This document shows positions 33,778 to 41,549 of a DNA stretch of 64,000 nt, piece after piece (position 1 is the stretch's first letter; every line of letters starts with the position of its first letter). Made by a program: the position numbers and the translations under genes. The DNA is taken from positions 1 through 64,000 of the forward strand of contig NZ_BOMM01000028.1 in NCBI RefSeq assembly GCF_016862195.1. The letters run 5' to 3'. A model generated the notes under the pieces. That model ran no database searches. It was not told the DNA's origin and was given only the letters and a program-made list of their open reading frames with translations. Source of the DNA: Paractinoplanes ferrugineus (GTDB lineage: Bacteria; Actinomycetota; Actinomycetes; Mycobacteriales; Micromonosporaceae).

Positions 33778-34778
33778 CGTCCCGGCCCGAGGACCTCATC
33801 CGCGCCGAGATGCGCCAGGCCCTCGCCGGCCGCCGCCCCGACCGCACCGCGATGCTCAACCGGATAGCCGCCAACCGCGCCGCCGAGTCGACGCCGCGCC
33901 CGGTCGCCCGCAGAGCCCGACCCGGCACCGACCGTGCTGCAGGCGCTGCCGGCGGAACCCTCGCAGCGGCCGGCCACGCCTTCCCGGCCGGCGGCGAGAC
34001 CCTCCCGGCCGGCGAACCCTTCCCGGCCGGCGGCAAGGCCGTCCCGGGTGGCACCGGCCGCACCGCCCGGCTGGTCGGCGCGGCCCTGGCCGTCGTGACG
34101 GTGCTCGGCCTGGGCGGCGTGGCCAGGTGGGCGCTGGCCGACTCACCCGACCGGACTCCCGCCGCGCCCCCGCCGGCGACCGCGCCCGCGAACCCGGTGC
34201 CCAGTTCGCCGGTCCGCAGCGCACCGATCGCCGGCGCTCCGACCTCCGGTGCCCCGGCCTCCGGTGCCCCGGCCCCTGGCCCGCTGGTCTCGACCGAGCC
34301 CGTCCAGCCCTCGGCCGGCGGGGTGCCGACCCGCCCGAGCACCGGGTCCGCCACGACGGCCCCGGTTCCGGCGGCGAGCCCGGTGCGCGGCCATCCCGGC
34401 GACACCCAGGTGCAGAAGGGCACTCTGTGGTCGGACGGCTCGGTCGAGAGCTCCGGCAACAGCGTCGTGACCCTGCGACCCGGCGCCGGCCTGACCGAAC
34501 TGGACCTGACGATCCACGTCATCCGGACGCCGGGTCTGACGTCGCTGGGCGCCCAGTCGTCGACCGGCGCGGTTGCGGTCACGGTCACCGAGCAGCCCGG
34601 CACCCTGCTCTACCGTTTCACCCTCAAACCCGGCGCCACGCTGGGCGCCGGCGAATACCGACTGACCGCCAGGTGGGGCGGCGGCGAACGGGACGCCGGC
34701 GACGACACCTACGAGGCGTACGCGACGTCGACGGACCACAAGCGCCTGCACGTCTACGGCAACTTCTTCCCGGCCTGA
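33774..34778 (+). CDS. Membrane partner of the sigma factor, possible anti-sigma factor
   Basis: A 334-residue protein overlapping the sigma gene by ATGA. Residues 1-40 form a short basic cytoplasmic region (LIRAEMRQALAGRRPDR), followed by a Pro/Ala/Gly-rich stretch of FPAGG/LPAGE repeats (about 68-92), a span at about 98-120, a long Pro/Ala/Ser/Thr outer linker and a C-terminal beta-rich domain (about 220-334) ending in HVYGNFF. Sigma genes of this class are often followed by a membrane protein that controls them, but no zinc-binding HxxxCxxC anti-sigma motif is present, so the role is inferred. Confidence 0.65.
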   Translation: MTSRPEDLIRAEMRQALAGRRPDRTAMLNRIAANRAAESTPRPVARRARPGTDRAAGAAGGTLAAAGHAFPAGGETLPAGEPFPAGGKAVPGGTGRTARLVGAALAVVTVLGLGGVARWALADSPDRTPAAPPPATAPANPVPSSPVRSAPIAGAPTSGAPASGAPAPGPLVSTEPVQPSAGGVPTRPSTGSATTAPVPAASPVRGHPGDTQVQKGTLWSDGSVESSGNSVVTLRPGAGLTELDLTIHVIRTPGLTSLGAQSSTGAVAVTVTEQPGTLLYRFTLKPGATLGAGEYRLTARWGGGERDAGDDTYEAYATSTDHKRLHVYGNFFPA

Positions 34779-34790
34779 CGGCACCGACCG

Positions 34791-34858
34791 AACTGGCAGC
34801 GCCCCTGAACTGGCAGCGCCCCTGAACTGGCAGCGCCCCTGAACTGGCAGCGCTGCCC
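34791..34858. repeat. 17-bp tandem repeat, about 3.6 copies
   Basis: The unit AACTGGCAGCGCCCCTG starts 13 nt after the TGA stop at 34778 and gives TGA at each junction (CCTGAAC). It contains GGC-AGC-GCC, a small hairpin. Unlike most arrays here the neighbouring genes run in the same direction. Confidence 0.9.
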
Positions 34859-34889
34859 GAACCGTTGGCGCCCCGGCACAAAAGCGCTG

Positions 34890-34921
34890 GTCAAAAAACA
34901 ATTTGACGGCGCCGATAATCT
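34890..34921 (+). promoter_or_regulatory. AT-rich promoter region with operator-like GTCAAA-N6-TTTGAC
   Basis: A perfect inverted repeat with 6-bp arms (34890-34907) is followed by TAATCT/GATAAT at 34914-34921. It stands out from the GC-rich surroundings and lies 95-110 bp before the MFS start, suggesting a regulated promoter for the exporter. Confidence 0.5.
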
Positions 34922-35001
34922 GATCCTCCGTACTTCCGGCGGCCTGTGTGGCGGTCTGCGAGTCGGGAGGGGCCCTGCCCTTCCGACACCCAGGAGCCAC
35001 G

Positions 35002-36264
35002 ATGCGCCGGGCACCCGCCCTCTCCTTCCTTCTCGTCACCGTCTTCCTCGACATGCTCGGCCTCGGCCTGGTCGTGCCGATCCTGCCCGCGCTGCTGACG
35101 GCGGTGACCGCCGACGCCGCCGGCGCGGTCCTCTGGTCCGGACTGCTCGGCTCGTCGTTCGGCCTGCTCCAGTTCGCGGTGGCACCGCTGCTGGGCCGGG
35201 TCTCCGACCGGTACGGGCGACGCCCCGTCCTGCTGGCCTCACTCGGTTGCCTGGGGGTCGACTGGCTGGCGCACGCGATGACGCCGGGTCTGTGGGCGCT
35301 GCTGCTGTTCCACTCGCTGGCCGGCGCATGCGCGGGCACCCAGACCGTGGTCAACGCCTACCTCGCCGACGTGGTCGAGCCCGCCGAGCGGGCCCGCGCC
35401 TACGGCCTGGTCGGCGCCGCGTTCGGCCTCGGCTTCGTCGCCGGGCCGACGATCGGTGGCCTGCTCGGGGCCGTGGACGTGACGCTTCCGTTCTACGCCG
35501 CGGCCGTCCTGTGCTTCGCCGGCGCCGCCTACGGCTGGTTCGTGCTGCCCGAGTCCCGCCCCGGGGACGGCCGCACGCCGTTGTCGCTGCGGATGGCGAA
35601 CCCGGTGAGCGCGATCGCCGCGGCTCTGAGCCGGCCACGAGCGGGCCGCCCAGGAGCGGGCCGCCCAGGAGCGGGCCGCCGAGGGCTGGGCCGGCTCGCG
35701 TACGCCCGGCTGTTCGCCGACGTCTCCCGGATGACCTTCCAGTCGGTGTGGTCGTTCTTCCTGACCTTCCGGTTCGGCTGGAACACCACCCATGTCGGCC
35801 TCGTGATGGCCGCCTCCGCGCTGGCCGGCGCACTTTTCCAGGCGCTGGCGGTGGGCCCGGTCGTGCGCCGGCTCGGCGACAAGCGCGCCGCCGTGGCCGG
35901 TGGCCTGATCGGCGCCGTGTCGCTGGCCGGCTTGGCCGTCGCGTCCTCGCCGCTGATGCTCTACGCCTTCCAGGCGCTGGGTGTGCTCGGCGGGTTCGGC
36001 AGCGCCGCCGCCCAGTCGTGGATCTCCCGCAGCATCGGCGACGACGAGCAGGGAACCGTGCAGGGTGCGCTGACCGCCATCGCGGCGGCGGCCGAGACCG
36101 TGGTGCCGCTGGCGGCCGGCGCGGCGTTCGGGTGGGCGCTGACCGCGTACGCCGCTCCGGGCCTGGTCTTCCTCGGCGCCGCCGCCTTCGCCGTGGCCTC
36201 GACCGCGCTCCTGGTGACGACACCCCCGCCGGGGTCGGCTGCCGAGCGGTCCGGCGATCGGTGA
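35002..36264 (+). CDS. MFS transporter, TetA-like (DHA1) efflux family
   Basis: A 420-residue, 12-span protein. The first span has FLDMLGLGLVVPILP as in TetA-type antiporters, and motif A appears as LLGRVSDRYGRRPVL. It probably exports drugs or metabolites with protons. The central cytoplasmic loop (about residues 205-230) contains a 15-bp repeat encoding AGRPG units, a recent in-frame expansion. AGGAG lies 6 nt before the ATG. Confidence 0.9.
   Translation: MRRAPALSFLLVTVFLDMLGLGLVVPILPALLTAVTADAAGAVLWSGLLGSSFGLLQFAVAPLLGRVSDRYGRRPVLLASLGCLGVDWLAHAMTPGLWALLLFHSLAGACAGTQTVVNAYLADVVEPAERARAYGLVGAAFGLGFVAGPTIGGLLGAVDVTLPFYAAAVLCFAGAAYGWFVLPESRPGDGRTPLSLRMANPVSAIAAALSRPRAGRPGAGRPGAGRRGLGRLAYARLFADVSRMTFQSVWSFFLTFRFGWNTTHVGLVMAASALAGALFQALAVGPVVRRLGDKRAAVAGGLIGAVSLAGLAVASSPLMLYAFQALGVLGGFGSAAAQSWISRSIGDDEQGTVQGALTAIAAAAETVVPLAAGAAFGWALTAYAAPGLVFLGAAAFAVASTALLVTTPPPGSAAERSGDR
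35634..35682. repeat. 15-bp in-frame repeat in the MFS central loop
   Basis: About three copies of GAGCGGGCCGCCCAG encode AGRPG units in the loop between the two six-span halves, where length change is tolerated. Confidence 0.85.
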
Positions 36265-36273
36265 GCGCGGGTC

Positions 36274-37014
36274 TCAGATCGTCTGCTCCACTTTGATCAC
36301 GACCGCGGTGGCGTTGTCGGCGCCGCCGGCCTCGAGGGTGTCCTCGAGCATCACGTGGACCGCCGCGGCCGGGTCCGGGTTCGCGCCCAGCAGCTGGCTG
36401 AGCCGCTCGTACGACAACTGGTCGGCCACCCCGTCGGAGCACAGCAGATAGACGTCGCCGGGTTGCGGGAGCACGCTCAGCACGTCCGGTTCGGGGTCGG
36501 CGGGGTGGCCGACGTAGCGGGTCAGCCGGTAGCGGGCGGCCCGCGCCTCGGCCGAGTCGGCGGTGAACCAGCCGTGCAGGAGCCCCAGCCAGGCGATCGT
36601 GTGGTCGACCGTGAGCAGTTCCAGCAGGCCGTCCCGGAGGCGGTAGGCGCGCGAGTCGCCGATCTGCACGATCCAGGCGGTCTCGCCGGCGACGAACGCG
36701 GTCAGGGTGCAGCCGGTCAGCTCGTCCAGGGTGCCGGCCGCCCGGCGTACCTCCGCCTGGGCCGAAGCCAGCGCCTGCCGCAGCGCGGCAGGTCCGGCGG
36801 CCGACGCCGTGCGGGCGAAGACCTCGACCGCGATCCGCCCGGCGGTCGCGCTTCCTGGGCCGGAGCCCATCCCGTCGGCGACCACCGCGAGCGGCCGGCC
36901 CGGCTCCAGGTGCAGCACGTCGTAGTTGTCGTCGTAGTGGTTCCCGGTCACGCTCGCGGCCGCGGCGGTCAGGCGCCGCCCGGCGGCCGTCCAGGCCACC
37001 TTCTGAATCTCCAC
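36274..37014 (-). CDS. PP2C-type serine/threonine phosphatase
   Basis: A 246-residue metal-dependent phosphatase. The PP2C motifs VADGMGSGPG (about residues 44-53), GDSRAYRLRDG (about 120-130), LLCSDGVAD and GGADNATAVV carry the metal-binding Asp residues. In actinobacteria such enzymes dephosphorylate targets of PknB-type kinases; no kinase gene is nearby. GTG at 37014 lies 9 nt after the upstream stop. It closes a MarR-membrane protein-PP2C operon. Confidence 0.93.
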   Translation of the reverse strand: MEIQKVAWTAAGRRLTAAAASVTGNHYDDNYDVLHLEPGRPLAVVADGMGSGPGSATAGRIAVEVFARTASAAGPAALRQALASAQAEVRRAAGTLDELTGCTLTAFVAGETAWIVQIGDSRAYRLRDGLLELLTVDHTIAWLGLLHGWFTADSAEARAARYRLTRYVGHPADPEPDVLSVLPQPGDVYLLCSDGVADQLSYERLSQLLGANPDPAAAVHVMLEDTLEAGGADNATAVVIKVEQTI

Positions 37015-37023
37015 CCGCTCTTC

Positions 37024-37623
37024 TTAGCTCACTTTCGGTGGCAGGAAGGCCCCGGCCGCCGCGACCAGCCCATCGGCGTCGTCGGCGTGGAACCGGATCT
37101 CGGTGACCGCGGCGCCGCGCGTCTTGCGGACCGGCACCACGAGCGGCCGCGCCAGCACCACGTCGACCGTGGTGCCGCCGGCCATCCCGAGCGACAGCAC
37201 CCCGTCCTCGACCTGGGTCTGCCCGCCGGGCGGCAGCGAGCGTGGCCGGCACCTGACGAGCGAGACGTCCGCCCAGTTCAGCGGCACGTCGACGGTGATG
37301 CTGTTGCGGATCCGCAGGGCCGCCGGCGACACCACATGCGGGTAGATGCGCATCGTCGCGAGCAGCCCGACCATCCAGAACAGGCCGTAGAAGCCGACGA
37401 TCAGGGACAGTACGCGGACCGACTCCCACGGCAGCATCAGGTGCAGGATCGGGATCTCGATGGCCGACACGAACAGCAGCACGACCAGGATCATCTTGAC
37501 CGCGCCGGAGTAGTGGAACACCGCTGAGCCGGGCGGGACGGGCCGGGGCCGGCGCAGGATCCAGCGGAACAGGGCGAGCCACAGCCGGACCTCGTACATG
37601 ATGACGAACTTGACGACGCCCAT
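37024..37623 (-). CDS. Membrane protein of unknown function
   Basis: A 199-residue protein with two spans (about residues 40-62 and 68-90) and a soluble C-terminal half with beta character (about 95-199). No family recognised. ATG at 37623 shares its A with the MarR TGA stop (TGATG), so the genes are probably translationally coupled. Confidence 0.75.
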   Translation of the reverse strand: MGVVKFVIMYEVRLWLALFRWILRRPRPVPPGSAVFHYSGAVKMILVVLLFVSAIEIPILHLMLPWESVRVLSLIVGFYGLFWMVGLLATMRIYPHVVSPAALRIRNSITVDVPLNWADVSLVRCRPRSLPPGGQTQVEDGVLSLGMAGGTTVDVVLARPLVVPVRKTRGAAVTEIRFHADDADGLVAAAGAFLPPKVS

Positions 37624-38123
37624 CAGAACGGCTTCCGCAGTCCGAGGGCGTGCAGGGTGCCGAGCACGTCGTCGAGCCCCGCGACGAGGCCGGCGAAGCG
37701 GTCGCGCGGCATCGCCGCGAACAGCTGCCGGCCGAACCCGCGCTGCTGCTCGAGCAGCGACTCGACGGCGGCGGTGCCTTTGGGGGTGAAGGTGACGAGC
37801 ACCGCCCGGCGGTCGGCGGGCGACGGCTCCCGGGTGACGAAGCCGGTCGCGACCAGCCCGTCGACCAGGCCGGTCACGGTGCGCGGGCTGATCTCCATGG
37901 CGTCGGCGATGGCTTTCTGCGGGCAGGGCCCGAGGCGGCGCAGGGTCCAGAGCAGGGAGGTACGCGACGGGGTCAGGCCGTCGTCCTGCAGGCCGCGATG
38001 CATGTCGTCGTTGAGCAGGACGGTGAGCAGCAGGAGGCGGTCGAGGGCGGCCGCGTAGGCGGCATCGTCTCCGGCATCATCCGCGGAATGATCAAACGAT
38101 GAGTGTTCATCATTATGAGTCAT
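37623..38123 (-). CDS. MarR family transcriptional regulator
   Basis: A 166-residue winged-helix regulator. The recognition helix region reads AIADAMEISPRTVTGLVDGLVATGFVTR and the wing SPADRRAVLVTFTPKG, characteristic of MarR. It is the first gene of a three-gene operon, so probably controls the membrane protein and the phosphatase as well as itself. The ATG at 38123 is chosen over GTG at 38129 because TACGAT lies 7 nt before it (leaderless). Confidence 0.92.
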   Translation of the reverse strand: MTHNDEHSSFDHSADDAGDDAAYAAALDRLLLLTVLLNDDMHRGLQDDGLTPSRTSLLWTLRRLGPCPQKAIADAMEISPRTVTGLVDGLVATGFVTREPSPADRRAVLVTFTPKGTAAVESLLEQQRGFGRQLFAAMPRDRFAGLVAGLDDVLGTLHALGLRKPF

Positions 38124-38130
38124 GCTCACT

Positions 38131-38136
38131 ATCGTA
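38131..38136 (-). promoter_or_regulatory. -10 element TACGAT of the MarR operon, likely leaderless
   Basis: On the minus strand TACGAT ends 7 nt before the ATG at 38123. It begins only a few bases after the T-tract of the cellulase terminator, so termination and initiation signals are packed together. Confidence 0.55.
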
Positions 38137-38140
38137 GCGG

Positions 38141-38186
38141 AAAAAACACCGGACCCCGCCCCTCGTGGGAAGAGAGCGGGGTCCGG
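38141..38186 (-). terminator. Rho-independent terminator of the cellulase gene
   Basis: On the minus strand an 11-bp perfect stem (CCGGACCCCGC with GCGGGGTCCGG, 38176-38186 and 38149-38159) with a 16-nt loop is followed by TG and six T residues. This is one of the few terminators in the window with a real U-tract. Confidence 0.9.
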
Positions 38187-38212
38187 CGCTTATGGGGGCG
38201 GGTCAGGTCTTG

Positions 38213-40000
38213 TTACAGCGCCGGGTAGGCGTTGGCCATCAGCTGCTGGAACTGGGCCGAGAACCAGGCACCCGAGATCGGGGCGCCGGGAAGTGCACCC
38301 GACATGCTGTTGCCGTTGCGGGCGTTACCGGTGTAGGTCGGGTCGCACATCTGGTCGAAGCCCTTGCCCTCGTCGTTCGGGATGAGCGAGGAGGAACCGT
38401 CGGACTCGCCCGGAGGCTTGACCCAGACGTAGGCGTCGATACCGGCGGCCGGGGCGGCCTTGGGGCGCTCGCCGAGGCCGGCACCCGCCTGGTTGCACCA
38501 GTTACCGGCGTGGAACCGGCGGTCGATGCGCGACTCGTTGACGTAGGTGTTGACATCGGTCGACGTGCTCGCCTTGGTCGGGCGGGCCGAGCCACCCCAG
38601 CCGTTGCGGGAGGTGTCGATCAGCATGCCGATGTTGGAGTTGAAGCCGATCGAGACCAGCTTCGTGCGGAACGCCTGGGCGAACGTCAGCTCGTCGGAGT
38701 ACTGGTTCCAGTCCAGCCACTTCGACTGCCGGATGTTCTGCCCGCCGACCGTGGTGGTCGGCTGGATGTACGGCTCCTGCAGGGCCGAGTAGTTGGCCGT
38801 GTTGGTGATGAAGCCGGTGACGTTGTTGACGCTGCCGGACTGCTGCGCGGCCTTCAGCATGATGTCGGCGACCGGGCCGAAGTTCGAGTCCCAGCCGATC
38901 CAGCCGTGGTGCGCGGCGTCGACGTAGTTGTAGGAGTTGCTGAGCGCGCCCAGCTTGTTCAGCGCGTAGCCGACACCCTGCACGTAGCCGTCGTTCGCCT
39001 TCATCGTGTCGCACATCGCCGTGGCGCCGGCCTGGCCGCCCGTGTTGGTGACGATGTTCGGCAGCGAGTCGATCTCGACGATGTTGATGATGCGCAGGTT
39101 CTTGTACTTCGCGTTGCCCTCGATCGCGGCGATCGGGTCGATGTACTCGCTCTTGTAGCGCGGCAACTCGTTCGGGCCGAGCTCACCGTTGGACGACAGA
39201 GCGGAGCAGTCCCGGCCGGGCAGGTCGTAGATGACCAGCTGGATGTAGCCGGCACCCTGGGCGAGAGCGGTGTCCAGGTGGTCGGCCAGACCCATCGAGC
39301 CGTTGGAGCTGCTGTCGGACGTGCCCTCGATCGCGGCGATCCGGTCGAGCCAGACCGCTGTCGGGTTGTTCGACACCCGGCTGCCGCCGGGCTCGGCGTC
39401 GGCCTTGGCCTTCCACTCCGGGTTCACGTAGCCCTTGGCACCGGCGTACGGGTTGTCCACCCGGACGCCCGGGCTGGTCGTCGGCGAGCTGGTCGGGCTC
39501 GACGTCGGCGAGGTGGTGGGCGAAGCGGTCGGCGACGACGTCGGCGAGGACGTCGGGGACGAGGTCGCGGTGGGCGACGACGTCACCGGGGCGCCGGTGC
39601 ACGCGGTGCCGTTGAGCTTGAACGACGACGGAGCGGTGTTCGTGCCGCTGTAGCTGCCGTTGAAGCCGAAGGTGGCCGAACCGTTGGTGCCGATCGACGG
39701 GGACCAGGACGGGTTGGTCGCCGTGACGTTCGCGCCGGACTGGGCGATGGACGCGCTCCAGCCCTGCGTTACCTGCTGGTTGCCGGGGAAGGCCCAGGTG
39801 ACGTTCCAGCCGGTCGAGATCGGGTCGCCCAGGTTGGTGACGGTCACGTTGGCGGTGAAGCCGTTGCTCCATTGGTTCGCCGAGTAGTCGACCCGGCAGC
39901 CTGCGGCGGCGCTCGCGCTGGTGGCGGCGAAGACGCCGACTCCAGCTACGAGTGAGGCCGCGGCGGCCGCGGTCAGTCCGCGGATGAGGACAGGTCTCAT
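38213..40000 (-). CDS. Secreted GH6 cellulase (cellobiohydrolase-like) with N-terminal CBM2
   Basis: A 595-residue exported enzyme. A signal peptide of about 33 residues (cleavage after SASA) is followed by a CBM2 cellulose-binding module (about 35-135) with two Cys at its ends, a Ser/Thr/Pro linker (about 140-180) and a GH6 domain (about 185-590). GH6 signatures include YDLPGRDCSA with the catalytic Asp, IVEIDSLPN and AHHGWIGW; a single large domain with many loop residues suggests an exo-acting enzyme. GAGGAG lies 7 nt before the ATG. A perfect CebR-type box is located between the -35 and -10 elements upstream, so expression probably requires cellobiose. Confidence 0.95.
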   Translation of the reverse strand: MRPVLIRGLTAAAAASLVAGVGVFAATSASAAAGCRVDYSANQWSNGFTANVTVTNLGDPISTGWNVTWAFPGNQQVTQGWSASIAQSGANVTATNPSWSPSIGTNGSATFGFNGSYSGTNTAPSSFKLNGTACTGAPVTSSPTATSSPTSSPTSSPTASPTTSPTSSPTSSPTTSPGVRVDNPYAGAKGYVNPEWKAKADAEPGGSRVSNNPTAVWLDRIAAIEGTSDSSSNGSMGLADHLDTALAQGAGYIQLVIYDLPGRDCSALSSNGELGPNELPRYKSEYIDPIAAIEGNAKYKNLRIINIVEIDSLPNIVTNTGGQAGATAMCDTMKANDGYVQGVGYALNKLGALSNSYNYVDAAHHGWIGWDSNFGPVADIMLKAAQQSGSVNNVTGFITNTANYSALQEPYIQPTTTVGGQNIRQSKWLDWNQYSDELTFAQAFRTKLVSIGFNSNIGMLIDTSRNGWGGSARPTKASTSTDVNTYVNESRIDRRFHAGNWCNQAGAGLGERPKAAPAAGIDAYVWVKPPGESDGSSSLIPNDEGKGFDQMCDPTYTGNARNGNSMSGALPGAPISGAWFSAQFQQLMANAYPAL

Positions 40001-40094
40001 GTGGTGGCTCCTCGAGACATGCGACGGCGCACCTGGCGCCAGGGGGGATAAGCCGGTCACGTATCGAGGGGCATCGCTCCCGGCTGTTCGCACA

Positions 40095-40122
40095 GCATTA
40101 CATGGGAGCGCTCCCACCGCAA
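40095..40122 (-). promoter_or_regulatory. Cellulase promoter with CebR box between -35 and -10
   Basis: On the minus strand TTGCGG (40117-40122) and TAATGC (40095-40100) are 16 bp apart. The perfect palindrome TGGGAGCGCTCCCA (40103-40116), identical to the known Streptomyces CebR operator, fills most of the spacer. A repressor there would block RNA polymerase until cello-oligosaccharide is present. The leader is about 90 nt. Confidence 0.9.
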
Positions 40123-40194
40123 TGTCTCAGATACTCCGGAGAAACAATTGTGCAACCCCCGGACCGCCGTCGCGCAACGCTGGCCCGAGTGTCG

Positions 40195-40200
40195 TATAAC
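40195..40200 (+). promoter_or_regulatory. -10 element TATAAC, likely leaderless
   Basis: TATAAC ends 6 nt before the ATG at 40207. Confidence 0.5.
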
Positions 40201-40206
40201 GGGCGC

Positions 40207-40809
40207 ATGCGGGTTTTCGAACTGTTGGAGGCGCTGGAGGACGTCCCGGGCGCCGAGGTGAAGATCCGCCGCGGCGCGCTGAACGTCCATCAGCCGGCCC
40301 TGGGCGACACGGTCATCCTCGATCCGGACGACGTCACCGAGGCCGAGTCGGTCTTCGTGCCCACCGGCGAGCCGGCCGTGCAGCTGGAGATCCGCCGGGG
40401 CCGCGAGATCCTCCCCCTGATCGTCACCACCGGCGACTTCGTCTTCACCCCCGCCTACGCCGACGCCGTGCTGGCCGCCGGCTCGCAGGTGCTGGTCCCG
40501 GCGATGCCCTCGCTCGTCGGCTATTCCGAGATGCACCGCGACGTGCGGGCCTTCGGCAAGGCGATGGACGAGAAGGGCTTCGAGGACCAGATGCTCGCGG
40601 CCACCCTGATCGCCCACCGCTGCTTCCTGGCCGGGGCCCTGCGCGTCGGCCTGTGGCCGGTCCGCGTGGCGGCGTGGTGGGAATATGCCCACGCCCGCGT
40701 CATCCGCAGCGTCGCCCTCCCCCGGTTCCGCGCCGACGAGACCTGGGACGACCTGATGGCCGACGTGACCGAAGCAAGGCAACAAACCCCCTCTACGAGT
40801 ACGAGCTAG
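40207..40809 (+). CDS. Conserved-looking hypothetical protein
   Basis: A 200-residue soluble protein with no signal or membrane segment. The N-terminal half is beta-rich with many charged residues (VKIRRGALNVHQP, FVPTGEPAVQLEIRRG); the C-terminal half is helical with an aromatic WWEYAHARVIR segment. No family recognised. The promoter looks leaderless. Codon use and GC-rich third positions are like the neighbours, supporting a real gene. Confidence 0.7.
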   Translation: MRVFELLEALEDVPGAEVKIRRGALNVHQPALGDTVILDPDDVTEAESVFVPTGEPAVQLEIRRGREILPLIVTTGDFVFTPAYADAVLAAGSQVLVPAMPSLVGYSEMHRDVRAFGKAMDEKGFEDQMLAATLIAHRCFLAGALRVGLWPVRVAAWWEYAHARVIRSVALPRFRADETWDDLMADVTEARQQTPSTSTS

Positions 40810-40883
40810 GAGTTCTACAACCGCACAGCGACAGTTCCGCCGCGGCGGTCCCAGCTCTCTGCAACGCGGGGTGCGCATCGGGG

Positions 40884-41359
40884 CTACCGCCCGCGAACCA
40901 CCGGCGGCCGGCTCGACCAGGCGAAGTTGATCCACTTGTCGGTGCGCGCCCAGACGTACTCGCACTTCACCACGAGTGCGGCTTCTCGTAGATGACCGCG
41001 CACCGGGCCTCGGCCACGTGCGCCGCGCAGTGGGCCCGGACGAGTTCGAGCGTCCCGCCGGTGTCCGCCACATCGTCCACGATCAGCACCCTGGCCCCGG
41101 CAAGCTCCGCCGCCTGCGGCACCGGCGCCAGCATCACCGGGACGTCGAGCCGCTCGTCGACCCCCGTGTAGAACTCGACGTTGACCAGATGCAGGTTCTT
41201 CACCCCGAGCGCATAGCTGATCGCCCCCGCCGGAAGCAGTCCGCCCCGGGCCACGGCCAGGATCAGGTCCGCCTGGTAACCGTCGTCCACGACCTGCTGC
41301 GCAAGCTCCCGCCCGGCCCGCCCGAAGTCCTCCCAGCCGAGCGTCTCCCGCTCACCCAT
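40884..41359 (-). pseudogene. Phosphoribosyltransferase gene with a C-terminal one-base frameshift
   Basis: The ATG at 41359, with GGGGGAG about 5 nt upstream, begins a PRTase with the PRPP-binding motif VLIVDDVADTGGT and the early VARGGLLPAG. The reading frame stops at TGA 40967-40969 after YEKPHSW. In the other frame the DNA continues from about 40973 as VVKCEYVWARTDKWINFAW and on to TAG at 40884-40886, matching the usual end of this family (about 160 aa). One base is therefore missing near 40973-40976. It is a true mutation or a sequence error. The family resembles xanthine/hypoxanthine phosphoribosyltransferases that act in purine salvage. Confidence 0.85.
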
Positions 41360-41438
41360 GCCCACTCCCCCAAGCTCCACCGCCCACCCGGCCCGCCCCC
41401 GCCGCCGGAACCCGCAATGATCCACGACCGCCGCCCCC

Positions 41439-41545
41439 GAGCCCAGCCCCGGCTCACCGCCGAGCTGGGCTCAGCGTGGGTGCGGCCCGTCCCGGACCGG
41501 GCGCGGGCGTCCCCGGTCACCGCCCGCTCAGGGGCGCCGGGGACG
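41439..41545 (-). terminator. Two strong hairpins after the nuclease-like gene
   Basis: CGTCCCCGG/CCGGGGACG (41508-41516 with 41537-41545) and GAGCCCAGC/GCTGGGCTC (41439-41447 with 41464-41472) each form perfect 9-bp stems just after the 41550 stop. Neither has a U-tract. They also lie within 190 bp of the phosphoribosyltransferase start. Confidence 0.5.
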
Positions 41546-41549
41546 TGCC

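Noticed and set aside
40653..40991. A 112-codon plus-strand frame next to the phosphoribosyltransferase
   Set aside because: It overlaps the end of the upstream gene in another frame and the antisense of the frameshifted phosphoribosyltransferase tail; no start signal or domain supports it.
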